From assembly GCA_035771175.1 (NCBI GenBank), contig CM069598.1, positions 9,884,668 through 9,948,667 on the forward strand: a DNA stretch of 64,000 nt. The letters run 5' to 3'. Made by a program: the position numbers and the translations under genes. The stretch is from Paratinospora sagittata (lineage: Eukaryota; Streptophyta; Magnoliopsida; Ranunculales; Menispermaceae). The notes under the pieces were generated by a model. The model was not told the DNA's origin and searched no databases. It worked only from the letters and a program-made list of their open reading frames with translations. Positions within the stretch are counted from its first letter, which is position 1. Every line of letters begins with the position of its first letter. Shown one piece after another: positions 1 through 12,774 of the stretch.

Positions 1-507
1 GCCTTCTTAACCTAAACTAAAATAATAATGTCAACATTTTTCAAATTATACCTCATTTTTTGACTTATATGTAAATCTTTATTATATGATAAAAGTGTAA
101 GATACTTGATATTTATATAAAATATTAAATTGAATATAAATATGCTTACATTAATATTTTAAATAATTACATATAAAGCAAAAGCTCCAATATATATGTG
201 CCAAAAAGACATATCAAAGCAGTCTAGCATTGAAATTGCCTACAGACCAACCAAATTAATTCGACCAATTTGAACTTTTTGAGTATGGTTGGATTTGAGT
301 CTAGAAATTTATAATCGACTTTGGTGGGTAAAGTAAATATTTTTTTTGCAAGTACATTTAAAATTACTCATTTTGAAAATTCAATATTTAATCGAGCGAA
401 CGAGCCCTCAGGGTGAACTTTTGGACTAGGCCTGCAAGCCGTGCTGGAGTTTTGGACTTGTTATGAGGTACCCATTCGCTGGGCCCGTAATATTTAATGA
501 GAAAAGC
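1..507. other. AT-rich intergenic sequence
   Basis: I see no gene here. The sequence is AT-rich and precedes the left edge of the tandem duplication; similarity to the second copy begins near 508, within 'agctgggcc', and matches 13706 onward. The stretch 390-540 is somewhat richer in GC and has short GGGCC/GCCC words. Confidence 0.5.
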
Positions 508-869
508 TGGGCCAGCCCGATATAAATAAATTGTAGGACTTGGGTTGGACCAACAGAATTGAACTGGACGAAGCCCGTGGGATACTGTTTAAATTGCCAC
601 CCCTTAAGTACTTCAAATCTTGTACCAAGAACTTTTTTTTATTATCTAAATTATCTAATTAACAGTGTAAAATATGTCTTAAATAAATTGAAGTGCTGTA
701 GTTTATATTCCCAAGTCATTTTAATTAGCCCCACTACTAATTCAGTTGTATGAAAAACAACATTATAAGCTTACACGGTACATCACTATGGAAAGGAAAA
801 AGGTACAACAATAAAATTACAAAAAGCACAAATATATAAAATGTACATCCCTAAAGTGCTTGGACCTAA

Positions 870-870
<1 letters not shown>

Positions 871-902
<32 letters not shown>
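871..902. repeat. (CA)n(TA)n microsatellite
   Basis: A run of CA dinucleotides passes into TA dinucleotides just downstream of BAHD gene A. Copy B lacks the CA run at the matching place (about 14070), so the tract is polymorphic between the duplicates. Confidence 0.8.
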
Positions 903-985
903 ATGCGACCTTGTGTTAATCCAACTTGCATATCTGATGACCTGACATTTTCCTTCATTATATACAACTAGCTAGGTAGGCTTAC

Positions 986-3900
986 TTATGAGGTGTGTGT
1001 GTCTAAGTTAAGATATTCTGTTGACAAAGGTATGAACACGCCACCAACCTCATCTTCCAACCATTCCAAATGCTCTTTTCTACAATGCACGTAAACCACC
1101 CAATCTCCATTACCTCTTGGGCTTGGCATCGGCATCACATACCCTGCCGTGCTCTCCCACCCAAAATGGTAAGACCCAAAAGCGGGCTTTCCCCAACCAA
1201 AATCCACTTTCCTAACCGGAAAACGCTGCCCCGATGACACCACGAATGCCACCTCTTCCTCACTACTACAATAAATCCTAGCCAATGTGGGCTTGGGCCG
1301 TTGCGCTTGCACCCAATCAATCAGGCCCAAGAAATGCTCCTTCGTTAACGCTTCGCGCAAGCTCTCATGCACTGCATCCGTCACCGAGGACAAGGCTGCT
1401 ATGCTCAGATCACTCACACTTAGCTCTCCAAAGGGAATTGAAATCACATTCCCAAAGTAAGAGCAAATGTTGTTGTTATTAGAGCAATTGTTATTGCTAC
1501 TAATTTCGTATTCTAATTGGGTTGTAGCTGCCATTCTCACCCTTCCATCCACGACTACGCCAATCTTGCATTTCTTAATGTCATACTCATCATTGCTACC
1601 ATTAACATTATTATTGCTCATGATCCCTCTTGCCAAGCTCTGCCAAAGAAATGCAGTGAAGGACTCGAGTTTGCTTTTATTATTGATTGTCTCGTGGCTA
1701 TTGATATTGATATTAGCGAGTGATTGAATTCGATTCATGTTGTTGGCTGTGATGTAATAGATACGACTCGCCGTAGGGCGAAGTTTTGTAGGGTTCTTAT
1801 GTTTGGAGGGTGGTGGCGTTGAAGTGGGTAATGACATATACATGTTGTCGAGCGATGCATCGTAGTGGCCCTTCTGGCGTGGATGGAGGAGCGATCTTTC
1901 AAAGGTAGGGAAGAGTGTTAATGGTTTTTCTTGCGCGATTTCAGCCCATGCCACGAGGAACATGTTTGCCGAGAATGCGTCTGCTATTCTATGGTCGAAA
2001 GTGCATGCTACAACCATGCTTCCACATTGAAGTTCAGTCACCTGTGTTCGTGCAAGAAGGATGAAACAATGACCAAAATTCATACCAAATTGCTTGTAGT
2101 AAGTGATGACTAGTATGTTTAATTTCACTGAGCAACTAAGCCCGGCTACTACAAATTTTGGGAGGAAAATACTTATTGCATATGCTGTCAGCACTCAATT
2201 TTAACACTTTAGTTGTTCTTGCATCATATATTCAGGTGGGCAGGCCCACAAGGTGATGGCCTGACCAGGGCCATATATATATATATATATTAATTTGTAA
2301 ACTTTCTTTAATTAAATTATTAGGGCCTCAAATTTTACTTCAAAATTAATATATAAATTAATACTCACACACACACACGCATGCACGCAACTACCCATAT
2401 ATATATATATATATATATTATAGATAATTTGGCAATAAAAAGCTTTTAGCTCCTTTTTCTTGTTTTTTTTTAATAACTTTCAGCCCCATTTTACTAATAT
2501 ATATAGGTTAATTTTATTTTTAATTTTTAAACTTTTTAATTAAATTATTTTTTGTACTTACTCTTAATGTCCAAAATCTTAATTATCACAATCTAAAACC
2601 TTAAAATTTAGAGACAACTTCAATTTAAAATAAGAAATCTGGCAACGACTATCCTGTAAGTCTTATCACAATCTAAAACCTTCAAGTATTGAGAAAATTA
2701 TGATTTTAAATAAGAAATTCGACGATGGCGATCCTGTGATCGGTGACTCCCTCTTCTTCTTTTTTTTCTTCCTTTTCTTCTTCTTCTATCCTGTCCAGCC
2801 TGCAACTTCTTTTTCTTATTCTTTTTTTTTTTTTCAGTTCATGTTCTGCCTTGTCAGTAAGCCACTTGTTTTTATTTTATTTTTATTTTTTTAACTACTT
2901 CTATACTACAATTCAATCATTTTTTCCCAACCAGTATCTATTTCCGCCAACTATTATTATTTAAAAAAAAAAACTACCCATATAATTCAATCATATTTTT
3001 TGGTTTGTTAATTTTATACAATTTTGTATTTGGATTAGGAACAACAATTTTATCAATAAGCAATAGATTGAAGTTGTGAGAATAGTAGATCCGTGTTTTT
3101 TTAAATGTGTTACTATCAGGACATTTGTGTGAAATTTAAAATAATTTTCTAATTTTATTGATTTTATAGTTTTATAGTATTTATTTAGTGATTTTACTAT
3201 ATTGATTTTGTGACTTTTGATGTATTCGCAACATTTATAAACAATATTTATTAATATATAAAAGGTTCTTATTTTACATAGCTTGCCCTGAGCCCCAAAT
3301 AGTTCAGACCTGCCCTACATGTATTGATACGTAATTCGAAGATATCTATTATAATACACCAGGCTGAGTGTTGAAAATGGGTGCTAAAAATGTGGATTGA
3401 ATAAAATTCCTCATTTTGGATAATCCCTACTATCGTGTACATCCTGTCCCTTGGATCACCACATAACTTTTTATTTAGAGTTTTGTATTTAGGTAGGCTA
3501 CAATTACTACCCTGAGAGTCCACCTAGAGACATTGTTATCTTATACTATTGGCATACTCCATGTGTAAGACTTCTATTATATCCACTTAGAGACATATTG
3601 TTATCTTATATTATCATATCATTATCTTATATTATTGATGTACTCCATGTAGGGTCTCGGAACAAATAAGTACAAATTAGAGTAGAGCAACTTACGACTT
3701 TTTTAACTCCTTATGTAGTTATATATTACATATAATTCAAAAAAGAGCAATGCTACATATTAAAAGTGTATATCACGTTTATACATTATTAGATTGCATC
3801 AAATCATGTGTTGAGATATGATTTGATGCACTTCAATAATGTATAAAAGTAATGTAAATATATTATGGAGGTACCATTTGGATGCCGCTTTAAAATTTTT

Positions 3901-4394
3901 CACCAAAAAAAAATCAAAATTAGTTGTTAGGTTGTTAAACAGGAACTAAGTACCTGAAGGCAGAGCACGCCGTCCTTCCTCTTGGGTACGAGCTTCCCTT
4001 CAACACTAGCATCAGGTTTGTGCAGATTTAGGTCTTTTAGCTCAACATCGGCATGGGCTTCAATGAAATCCACTCCTCTATTGTTGCATACAAGAACGAG
4101 CTCTTCATGATCATAATTGTCATCCTCGGCCGGAGATTTACGCAACAGTTCTCCAGCAAATGCATAGTAAGACACTAGAGCTTGTGCCAAAGCTTTCTTG
4201 AGGACACCAACTGCGAAGTTAAAGGTGCATGTGTTGGGCTTCTTGTAACAGAAGAAAACACTAACGTCAACTGGTGGCAAGAGCCAATCTAGGTTGGAGA
4301 GTTGCAAATTGTGCTCTTGCAGTTGCAACAATGCTTGCACCACCTCTTTCCGGTTCACAGCTACACTGTATTCGCTTCCAGTTGTAGTACTCAT
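986..4394 (-). CDS. BAHD acyltransferase, copy A (coniferyl-alcohol acyltransferase/HCT-like)
   Basis: Predicted 498-residue BAHD acyl-CoA-dependent acyltransferase in two exons: exon 1 at 4394-3954 (147 codons) and exon 2 at 2041-986. The intron has a CAG|GTACTT donor and a CACAG|GTG acceptor and joins LCLQ to VTELQCG, the usual continuity for the family. The catalytic HRIAD (HXXXD) motif lies at residues 164-168 and the structural DFGWG motif at 427-431. The sequence around LSNLDWLLPPVDV, CNNRGVDFIEA and SGQRFPV resembles the coniferyl-alcohol acetyltransferase-type group, often annotated as shikimate O-hydroxycinnamoyltransferase-like. Such cytosolic enzymes acylate alcohols such as monolignols; the exact substrate cannot be read from sequence. 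It is longer than the usual 430-460 residues because of Asn-rich inserts. I start at MSTTTGSEY; an ATG five codons upstream is also in frame. No break is visible. Confidence 0.9.
2042..3953 (-). other. Intron of BAHD gene A
   Basis: A 1.9 kb AT-rich intron. It holds pyrimidine-rich stretches (about 2745-2840) and TA repeats (2275-2290, 2397-2418). The first 150 bases upstream of the acceptor stay open in the exon 2 frame, but family alignment places the splice at 2041/2042. The matching intron in copy B is 1754 bp. Confidence 0.75.
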
Positions 4395-4454
4395 ATTAAT
4401 GCTTCTCAAACTAATTGAAGATAGAATGATAAGTGATGGGAAGATATTTGATTT

Positions 4455-4485
<31 letters not shown>

Positions 4486-7355
4486 AGGTTTTAAAAAGTT
4501 GTGGACACGAAATTGAAAAGGAGAAACACGTGATCACATTCTTCTTTTGAGGCAGGCTAAATGGCGCTATCACATTATTGTGCTTACATATATAAAAAAA
4601 CACGATATGTGGTAGGCCTGATTTTAAGCTCCTTCTAAGAACGTTATATTTATGCCATTTCCAATAATATCTCAACATCTCTCCTTATTTTTATTACTTT
4701 ATTTCATTAAAAATTAAAAAAAAAATTAAACCAAAAAAAGAAAAGAAAAAACAAATTGCGTTGTACATTGAATCATCAGCTTTTTCATGCCTGCCTTTCA
4801 TTGTCAGATTTGAGACCCACTTCTGTACCTGAAAACAAGTGGTACCCGAACCGTCAGTATTAGAAAACTTGAAAATGTCGTTTTCTAAGTTTTTCCACTT
4901 TGGGTAAAAAGGAAGATTGAAAAGAAAATTTAAAATTATACTATATCAAACGTGTTTTTGTACACTATTTTAAATTTTTTACAGTTTAAAAATTGAAAAT
5001 AGTTTTTAAGTTGCAAGCACCTTATTTTTTTCCACTTTCTAGAAAACAAAATTTTGGCATTTTTTTTAAAAGGAATTGTCAATTCAAATTGTCATTAGAA
5101 AGTCATATTTCAAAAAAAAAAAAATGTCATTTTCGAAATGTTACCTTAATAAAAATCAGATTTTATATTGTGATTTTACGAAATACACAATACTATATGT
5201 GTACACTAGGGATACCGAAAACTTGAGCCCCTTATTACTTCCAAATGATGATATACCTACACACAACACATTGTGATGGAAGGAGAGGTAGAGTATTAAT
5301 CATTCTTTTATATGTAAAATGACAAATGTATGTATACGTACAGAAGCTATGTATGATAAATACACAAGTATTCTCGCAGCTATGATCAGCTTGGCTTATT
5401 ACCCACATTCTATGCATATTTGTGCAAATGTCAATGATCTAATAGCTGCTAAATACATGTATTCTTCTTACGTAATTTGTGTAGTACTTGTTTATATAAA
5501 AATATATGTCACTTGCTAATTAATTAATTAGGAGGAATTCATTGTCAATCAATATAAATTAAAGAAAAATCTTGAAAAGGCCTCCTAATTAATTAGGTTA
5601 TATAGCAGGCCAAAGATTACTAGGGCTACAGTCATGATCCAGAAAGTAAAAGGAGAAAAAGTAATATATACATAGAAAATTATTTAGAAAATAAAAAATA
5701 AAAAATTTAAGGGGTAACAATATTATTTCATTTTGCTCAATTAATTTGTGCCAAACATGTTTTTTAGGATTGATTTGATAAGCAACACTACCACCAAACA
5801 AACAATTAGTTAGCTAACTGAATATCAAATAGAATAGAGGTATTTATTTATTTATTTATTTTCCAAATAATGCATTCCAACCAATACCAGTAATGCAAAG
5901 TTTTTATGAGGTAGATTTTTCCGTAACTAGGCCACTAGAAACTGAAGTACATATATCATACATGTCTAACATTCCCAAGTAAGTTTGGTTTGAAAAAAAA
6001 CAAAGTTCCTAATTGAGTTGCTAGGGAGATATTTTGAGGAAAATTGTCAATTTTCATATATTGAACAGGTCTAAATATTGTATACTTTAATTTTCCAACA
6101 TTGTAAATAACTAAGTGATGATAAATTATTGATTTAAAGGTTCTTATAATCACCTCGCCAACACAACATATATGTCCCTGATCACCATCATATATATACA
6201 TCATCTTTCATATCAATGAAAGGATTTTGAGGTAGCCGCGCGGCCAACATCTTATCTTCTCCATTGGGGCCTAGTATGGATTTGTTTTAGTTTTTTTCAA
6301 CAACCAAATAGTACTGTATCGGTTCAGCTTTCGTACATCACAAGTGAATACAATGGTTACTTAATGCTTTCAGCTACCTAAGAGAGATGCTAACCCGTTC
6401 TCACGTGTAGAATCTAGCTAGCTAGTATATATGAAGTGAAGGGATATGTATATGACAGGAAAGAGAGATTTAATCTAATTATTTGAGAAACTGAATGAAT
6501 TACATTTGGTTTAGCCAGATTTCTATAAATCTTGTTGATCACCTAATTGGAGTCCGACATTAATTTGCTTGTATTAATTAGAAGAGAAATGCGCCAATGG
6601 ACTGTGCATATGACAATATTCTCTATATATTAAGCCAGGAGATTGCATTACTGTGAATGACTTTGATGACATATGTTAGAAACCACTTGTCATACTTGAC
6701 CTTAATATATATTATGATTGGAGATTGCATTGTCAACTACTTCTAATTTTTGATATATGCTAGAAACCACTTGATCTAAAAGTTGTAGCTGTCAGGTAGC
6801 AACCCAACATGCTTGTGAGTAAGTTTGAACTTAAGACCTCAAGAACGATAAGGCCACCCTGGTATGACATAATTAGAAAACATTTGATATATATTAAAAG
6901 CAATAACCGTCGAGTAAGGGTCCAACAATGTATATTGATCAAATTATAAGAATACGAATATTAGTAACATTTATGTCTTTTTTTTTTCCTTGAAAACCAC
7001 TTTGTGGGGGAAAAATCTACTACAAGTTCCCCTATAGACTCGAATAATCACATGAAAGCAACGCTTGAAATTAAATTTGCTCCAAATAGTCTTCTCGCCT
7101 CAAGACTTTCTATTCTATTCTTAGTTCTTACCAACAAGAAAGGATAAAAGGGCAAACTCAACAATTTTTCTTAAAAGAGGTAAATTACTGGGAAAAACTT
7201 AATATGTCCTTACGGAAATGTTCCTCATCAGAAATTACATGGCCCTTATTTTGTTTCCGGGAAAAGTTTTTTTGCCCTTCATGTCACTTCGTGATAGAAG
7301 ATAGCATACACATGTTTTTCCATTGTGAGTAAGCTCAAGCCCTTTACGTCTATTA
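4395..7355. other. Upstream region of BAHD gene A (no gene seen)
   Basis: AT-rich DNA upstream of the minus-strand gene, largely matching 17419-18932 and 22071-23040 of copy B. A (TA)n tract at about 4459-4486 lies 65 bp upstream of the start codon. Compared with B, about 50 bp of the region just upstream of the ATG is missing in A. The AT-rich stretch 4820-5180 is present in both copies, so it predates the duplication. I see no convincing coding sequence. Confidence 0.55.
4459..4486. repeat. (TA)n microsatellite near BAHD A promoter
   Basis: An uninterrupted TA dinucleotide run in the likely promoter or 5' leader of BAHD gene A. The corresponding tract in copy B (about 17536-17547) is much shorter. 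It could contain or mimic a TATA box; no separate TATA box can be singled out. Confidence 0.7.
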
Positions 7356-7839
7356 ACCCACTACAAGGAAAAAGACTTTTAGTCGCAAAACTTTTTCGTA
7401 AGTAAAAGTTCAAAATTCGTAAGTAAAAGTATTGCTTACGATGTTTAGGCTTATTCTTACAAATACAATTTCGTGAGAAAAACACCGTAAGTAAAGGTTT
7501 TAGTCACGACATAGTTCCGTGAGTAAAAGTATCATTTTTACTTACGGCTCCATTTTCGAAAGTAAATGTAATTAATTCGTTACTAAATGTTATACAAAGC
7601 TATAAAATAAAAAAATAGCAAAATAAAAACATTTTTTTGTAATATTTTTAGAATTTTAATTTTGACAAATAATAAAATTTAACACTAGAAGGAATGAAGA
7701 TTTTCATTTATCAAATCTATAATTTCTACAACCATAAAGTTTTGAAGTAGTATGTATACAAAAATTAAAATTTGCACAACGCAAAATTTACAAAAGTAAC
7801 AAGATATAGAAACATGACTATCATGCAAGCGAAAGATAA

Positions 7840-8145
7840 CTAAGATGTGGTCTTCGTAGAAGTAGATGATGATGGTGGCAAAATATTCTCTTTGATCTGA
7901 CGAACGTCATCCTCAATATTTGTGACCCTATCTATTAGTTTTGCCACTAAACTCTCCATTTCTGTGTTGTTCTGACCACCATATGAAGATCCATGTGTTC
8001 TTGAGGAAGCTCGTAACATCTCTTTTGATAAGCCTTTTGCCTTCTTAGCCCATCCCTTTTGATAACTGGAGCGATAACTAAGAACACGTTCCATAATCTG
8101 AAAGTCTGTGATATATGATATGTTCACTTTATCTTCAGTTGCCAT
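7840..8145 (-). pseudogene. CACTA TNPA/Ptta-like C-terminal remnant
   Basis: A 101-residue reading frame. It has a YRSSYQKGWAKK segment resembling the conserved RSGY-KGxG region of plant transposases of the Ptta/En/Spm family. A short Ser-rich linker follows, then a likely coiled coil (MESLVAKLIDRVTNIEDDVRQ) near the end. It lies just inside the left terminus of the CACTA element, where the tnpA-like gene normally ends. Sequence just upstream on this strand (8300-8460) still reads as protein-like but is broken. The family call is by motif only. Confidence 0.5.
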
Positions 8146-8616
8146 TGATTTTCAAATCTTATATCAACCATTTGTAACTGCAAATAAATAAATAAATATA
8201 AGGTACAAACTTAAAAAATAAAATTAATCAATCTAAAAACTCATATAAAGACTTACATAAGCACTTTCGACCTCTGTATTTAGCCAATATTGGTTTGAAT
8301 CGCAATGCATCCTCTTAAACAGTTCAATTCCTCCAACCGACGAGAATATATTATCGTGTTGGCGCAAATGGCGGTTGGGCGTAGAGACTGACCCATTAGT
8401 TTGCATTCATTCCCTCTTTGATCGATTTCTTGAATTAGTCGCTGATTTTTTCTACAAAATGCACAATTTGTTAGTACAAATCACACCACATTAATCAATA
8501 ACACAAATAATAAGACAAATAAATATTTTTATCCATGAATTAATCTCTAGGCTTTCAACAAAAAAAAAATGATTGGGTCTCCTTTGTATTTTCAGCAAAA
8601 AGGATTTTGAAAACCT

Positions 8617-8840
8617 GTAAAATATATGCCTAATGAACATCCAACCTATAAGATATATCCTCATATCCAAATCAATTCCATTAATTTATTTTATCATGCC
8701 AAAACATAAAATACAAAAACAAATCAATCAAAATACAGAACTGATCCATAATACATAATATACTAATTCATCATTCAAAAAATTCATGGGCTCTATAATA
8801 CATGGTTATAGGTTGGATGTTCATTAGACATATATTTTAC
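8617..8840. repeat. Inverted repeat (34-bp arms) inside the CACTA element
   Basis: The arm 8617-8650 is repeated as its reverse complement at 8807-8840 with a single mismatch, separated by a 156-bp AT-rich loop. No target duplication is obvious at the outer ends. It could be a small foldback or MITE nested in the CACTA element, or a hairpin-forming transcript. Confidence 0.75.
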
Positions 8841-10917
8841 AAGCAATTGTCATTTTGTCGCAAGCAAACAAAGCACGGCCACATGATCTTTATATATTTC
8901 CTCAAATCCATGTAATAACTTAAAGGAAGATTTACTTTTCTTCTCAATTAAGTGAAAAAATGTCTTACAGATCATAACTAATTGAAAAAAAAATACTGCA
9001 TTGTAAAATATCAGTGGCATGGTCACATGTTTGTAACCCTGTAATATTTCTTACTTCATGGCATATGATCTTCTCAGAGCATACAATATCCTTTTGTTTC
9101 CTATAACTTTTAAGCAAAAGAAAGATTTTACCCCTTTTCTCAACCAAATGGGACAAGATTTACTCCATTGAAGTTTGGAATTACACTTGACAATCTAAAT
9201 GTGAAACTGTTGTTCCCGAACAAAAAGAAAAGAAGCATGGTCATGGTTAGACGTATTTGAGTGCTCAGTTCACTAGTCACTACAATGGTAATGGCAACAT
9301 TCAAACGAAGGCAAATAAGTCATTGGACTTATTGAGAAAAGAACTAGACTATAAAGAGATATTTAGTCCAACTGCCACAATGCAGCGCTATGAGAAGGTT
9401 AAACTTCACACAGACAAGTGCTAGACTGCATGCTTTCTCTGGAATAAAGAAGTTGTCATTTTGCAACCACAGAGATTGATTGTCATGAATAAAAGATGAA
9501 GTTGTATATGAAATGTTAAAACTCTGAGAATACAGAAGATAATATGTTACTAGAGCTGATTAGAGATTGGAATTAGGAAGTTCAAGTAATTAGTTTTCTT
9601 CTATGAAAAGGGTAGTTGAATTTTATATGGCAATGAGCAATTAGTATTTGTATAAACTTGACATCTAAACGAATGTACAAGAACTTGAATGGACACCTCA
9701 TCAAAACAACAGCAACTCAAAGTACTACTAAGAAAATTGCACAAAATCATATAAAGAAAAGTGGGATCAAAACTGTAAGTATGCTCTTCCTATTCATTCC
9801 CAGATTGAATATGAGAAGGAATCAAGAAGTAATTATTCTTTTGCTCTCATATGAATGTGCTTTCCAACAAAACAAGCCAATTTCCCTAGGGAATTCACAA
9901 GCCTAGCCTTGGATGTGAGCACAAGCACACCTAGTAATTTTGCAGGTGCATGTATTCTTAGTATAATTTGCAGACACCTTCCTAGATTTTCTGAAATGAA
10001 AAAATAGAGCGCTTGAATGAGCTAAACATTGAAAGCAGGTCTTTTGCGATGCCCTGAGGAATGGATTTGGATTTGAGTGGAAAATAAGTGAACAACATAG
10101 AAGGTTTTGTTCAGGAACAAGTTAGTTTAAAATTAAAAAGGCTCTCTACATACGATGGTTGTCAAAGCTTAAGCATGGATCAACATAATTCTCACCATTA
10201 CAAGAATAAGAAGCAAAAGTGTTTGGTTTTGGACCATAGAACCAGTACTTGAATGCCTGAAGCAAATAAGCTGAAGCTAAACAAGGCTAAACCAAACTAA
10301 GAAAAGATAATTGATAAAGGTCACAAACACATAGATTCATTCAATGTTCTATTGGTACCATTGTTGTTGAATTTATCAGGACCAAGTCCTGATCTAAAAG
10401 CGTATTCATTTTCTTGTACTGGTTTTTCTTCTTACACAACCTGCATTGACAGTTTGACACAATGTTCTCTATGCACCAAGCAGGTAAATTCTAGTTTGTG
10501 GGGCAAAGTTTGAACATGGAAATCCAAGGGTGTAAACATGGATGATACCAGAAGGCAAGAGAAAACATAATATTGTATCCATTCACCTCTTTATCTAATG
10601 CCAAATTACGAGTGACTCCCCTTCCTCTCTTTTTGCTAGTAGTATTCCCTATGTAGAAAAATAAAAATTTGATTAAGAACCCTAGTATAATAATAGTGAT
10701 ATATAAAATAAAAAGCTTAAGCTTAAGCTTAAGCATACATTCATAAACAACCATTCACTTATCAATAATAAAGATTATAAGGAATGAAAAAAATTCTAAT
10801 AACCACAATGCAAACATACCACACGCGCGTACCTGTGGATGGTGGGGAGATAAATCGTGTAGTGGATGAATCATCATGTCGTTGATGTGGGGTGGAGGAT
10901 GAAGACATGTTTTCTTC

Positions 10918-11238
10918 TCACGAATGCACCATCCGGAAATCATGTATCGTTTGCTTCGCTTTAGAAAATGACTTTGGCAATCTAACACCATCCGGAAATG
11001 CATCATTCAATAATGTTAACAACATGTCAAATGATTTGTCACTCCATCGATTCAACACCTTTATGTGTAGCAACTTTACTATAAATGTCAATGCAGAATA
11101 ATTTAAACAACGTGCACATGGGCATCGAGTCTTGCCGTTTTCATTCAAGTGGCTCTTTGCTAGTTGTATAAAATTTCTAACCCCAACAATATATTTGGTT
11201 GAAATTCTATTTCGCTTTAGTATCCAACTCCGATCCAT
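10918..11238 (-). pseudogene. CACTA transposase-associated domain (tnp2 N-terminus) fragment
   Basis: Starting at MDRSWILKRNRIS, this fragment has the layout of the transposase-associated domain found at the N-terminus of plant tnp2 transposases: MDRSW, then a block around GVRNFIQLAKSHLNENGKTRCPCARCLN with the CPCxxC cysteine pattern. The frame stops at 10918 and the DDE-type tnp2 core is not found downstream. It supports the orientation of the element and its loss of autonomy. Confidence 0.75.
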
Positions 11239-12774
11239 AGCACTACTAGCAAACACAACAAAATTTATTAATGAAAGCAAACATATAAATTATCTTCTTA
11301 ATTCTAGCTTGCTAGCTAATTGAAAAGTATGCAATTTTGGGGTTAGAAAGAAGAGAATTCCCAACTTGGGTATTATTATATTAAGATTGCGAGCACTTGA
11401 CAAACAAAAGCGCAATTCATCATTCTCTAAAATTAAACCAAAACAAAAACTATATTTCCTTACATTACAAACTGTTTCATACCTCAATTATTCCACAGAA
11501 ACGCCGGTAATCAGTAAACGGTGCAAAAAAGCTACCTGAATTTCCGACTTCTTACTGTATAGCTTGGATTAATAAAAATGGAAAAGAAATAGAAAATAAA
11601 AACAAAATTTTATTTTGTGTTCAAGAAAAACCTTCAATTCCATGTTCAAATCACCAGACTCTAACCAAGAACTAAATCCAAACTAAACCTCACAAAATTA
11701 AAAGAACTCTCAGATTCTCTCAACAACATCTCCAAAAAAAAAATCAACTGAAAAACACTCCAAAAACAATCAGAATCCCCAATCGCCTACCACATTAATA
11801 CCCCAAACGATCCAAAATCACCAAAAATCCATCAAATCAAATCTCTTCAAAAAAAATGAATAACAATCAGAAGAAGAAGAAAGAAGAGAATAATAATACC
11901 TTGCAAGAACAACAGATCCAAAGCATCAGTTTTTCCCTTCTCTTTTGCCTGTATAAAATATTAGAATAAAAAGATTAACATTTCAACAAGAAAATGCGAG
12001 CGAGAGACGCATAAAAGCATAAACCACTTCGCACGCCTTCACATCACTTCGCACGCATAAAAGCATAAGCTCAATACAAGGAAATAAGACAAAACCTGCT
12101 CGTCTTCTTCGCAAGAGAAAACCTGCTCGTGTTCCTCTTCTTCGCAAGAGTTTTCGCTAACGGTGCCGCAACCAAAGAGAATGAGAGGGAAAGAAGCGAA
12201 AGAGATGAAACAGGGGAAAGAAGCGAAGCGCAGAAATGTTTGGCGCAAGAGAAAACCTGCTCGTGCTCGTCTTTATCTCAAGAGTTTTCGCTAACGGTGC
12301 CTCAACCAGAGAGAATGAGAGGGAAAGAAGCGAAATAGAAGAAACAGGGGAAAGAAGCAGAGCCCAGAAATGGTTGGCGGGTTACTTAGCATTAGTAGCG
12401 ACTTCGGTCGTTACAAGCCTCCCTTTATTTGTAAGTAATACAAAATATTAATTTTTATTTATTTTATAAATTTTTCTTTTTATGCAATTACTTTTACTTA
12501 CGACACAGCCGCTACTAAAACTTTTCACATTCGTAAGTGATAAATATTTAAGCGCGCCATATGCACATAAAATGGGCGGGATGAAATTTAATATTTTTAC
12601 TTATGATAAATATAGTTTTACTTACGACATAAAATGCGTAAGTTAATATTATCTTTTAACAACGACTTTTGTTTACTATTTTGAGAAATCGTGAGTAAAA
12701 AATAATTTTACTTACAAAAATTAAAGTCACTACTAAAGGTCTCGTGACCAAAAGTTTTTTTTCTTGTAGTGACC

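Larger units (their letters stand above)
7359..12771 (-). mobile_element. CACTA (En/Spm-type) DNA transposon, degenerate
   Basis: The 5413-bp element is bounded by terminal inverted repeats that start CACTACAAGGAAAAAGACTTTT on the left, with its near-complement ending CTTGTAGTG on the right. It is flanked by the 3-bp duplication ACC (7356-7358 and 12772-12774), as expected for CACTA elements. Subterminal regions carry many direct and inverted copies of a TTTACTTACG-type motif (7390-7560 and 12480-12740), the usual transposase-binding arrangement. Two coding remnants, both on the minus strand, resemble the tnp2 N-terminal transposase-associated domain (10918-11238) and a TNPA/Ptta-like C-terminus (7840-8145). 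The tnp2 catalytic core is not visible, so the copy is probably non-autonomous. Copy B of the duplication lacks it, so the insertion is younger than the duplication, or was lost from B. Confidence 0.92.

Noticed and set aside
1467..1727. Leu-rich plus-strand frame opposite BAHD exon 2 (and its twin at 14649-14909)
   Set aside because: Antisense shadow of the Asn-rich coding repeats; it has no domain.
2042..2194. Open frame extending upstream of BAHD A exon 2 (and 15224-15376 in copy B) as a longer protein start
   Set aside because: The extension has no family match, while splicing at 2041 joins LCLQ to VTELQCG as expected for BAHD proteins. The open frame is intronic.
12039..12451. Glu/Arg- and Cys-rich frames on both strands inside the CACTA element
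   Set aside because: A locally duplicated GAGAATGAGAGGGAAAGAAGCG stretch produces them. They may be part of an untranslated leader, but no protein family is recognisable.
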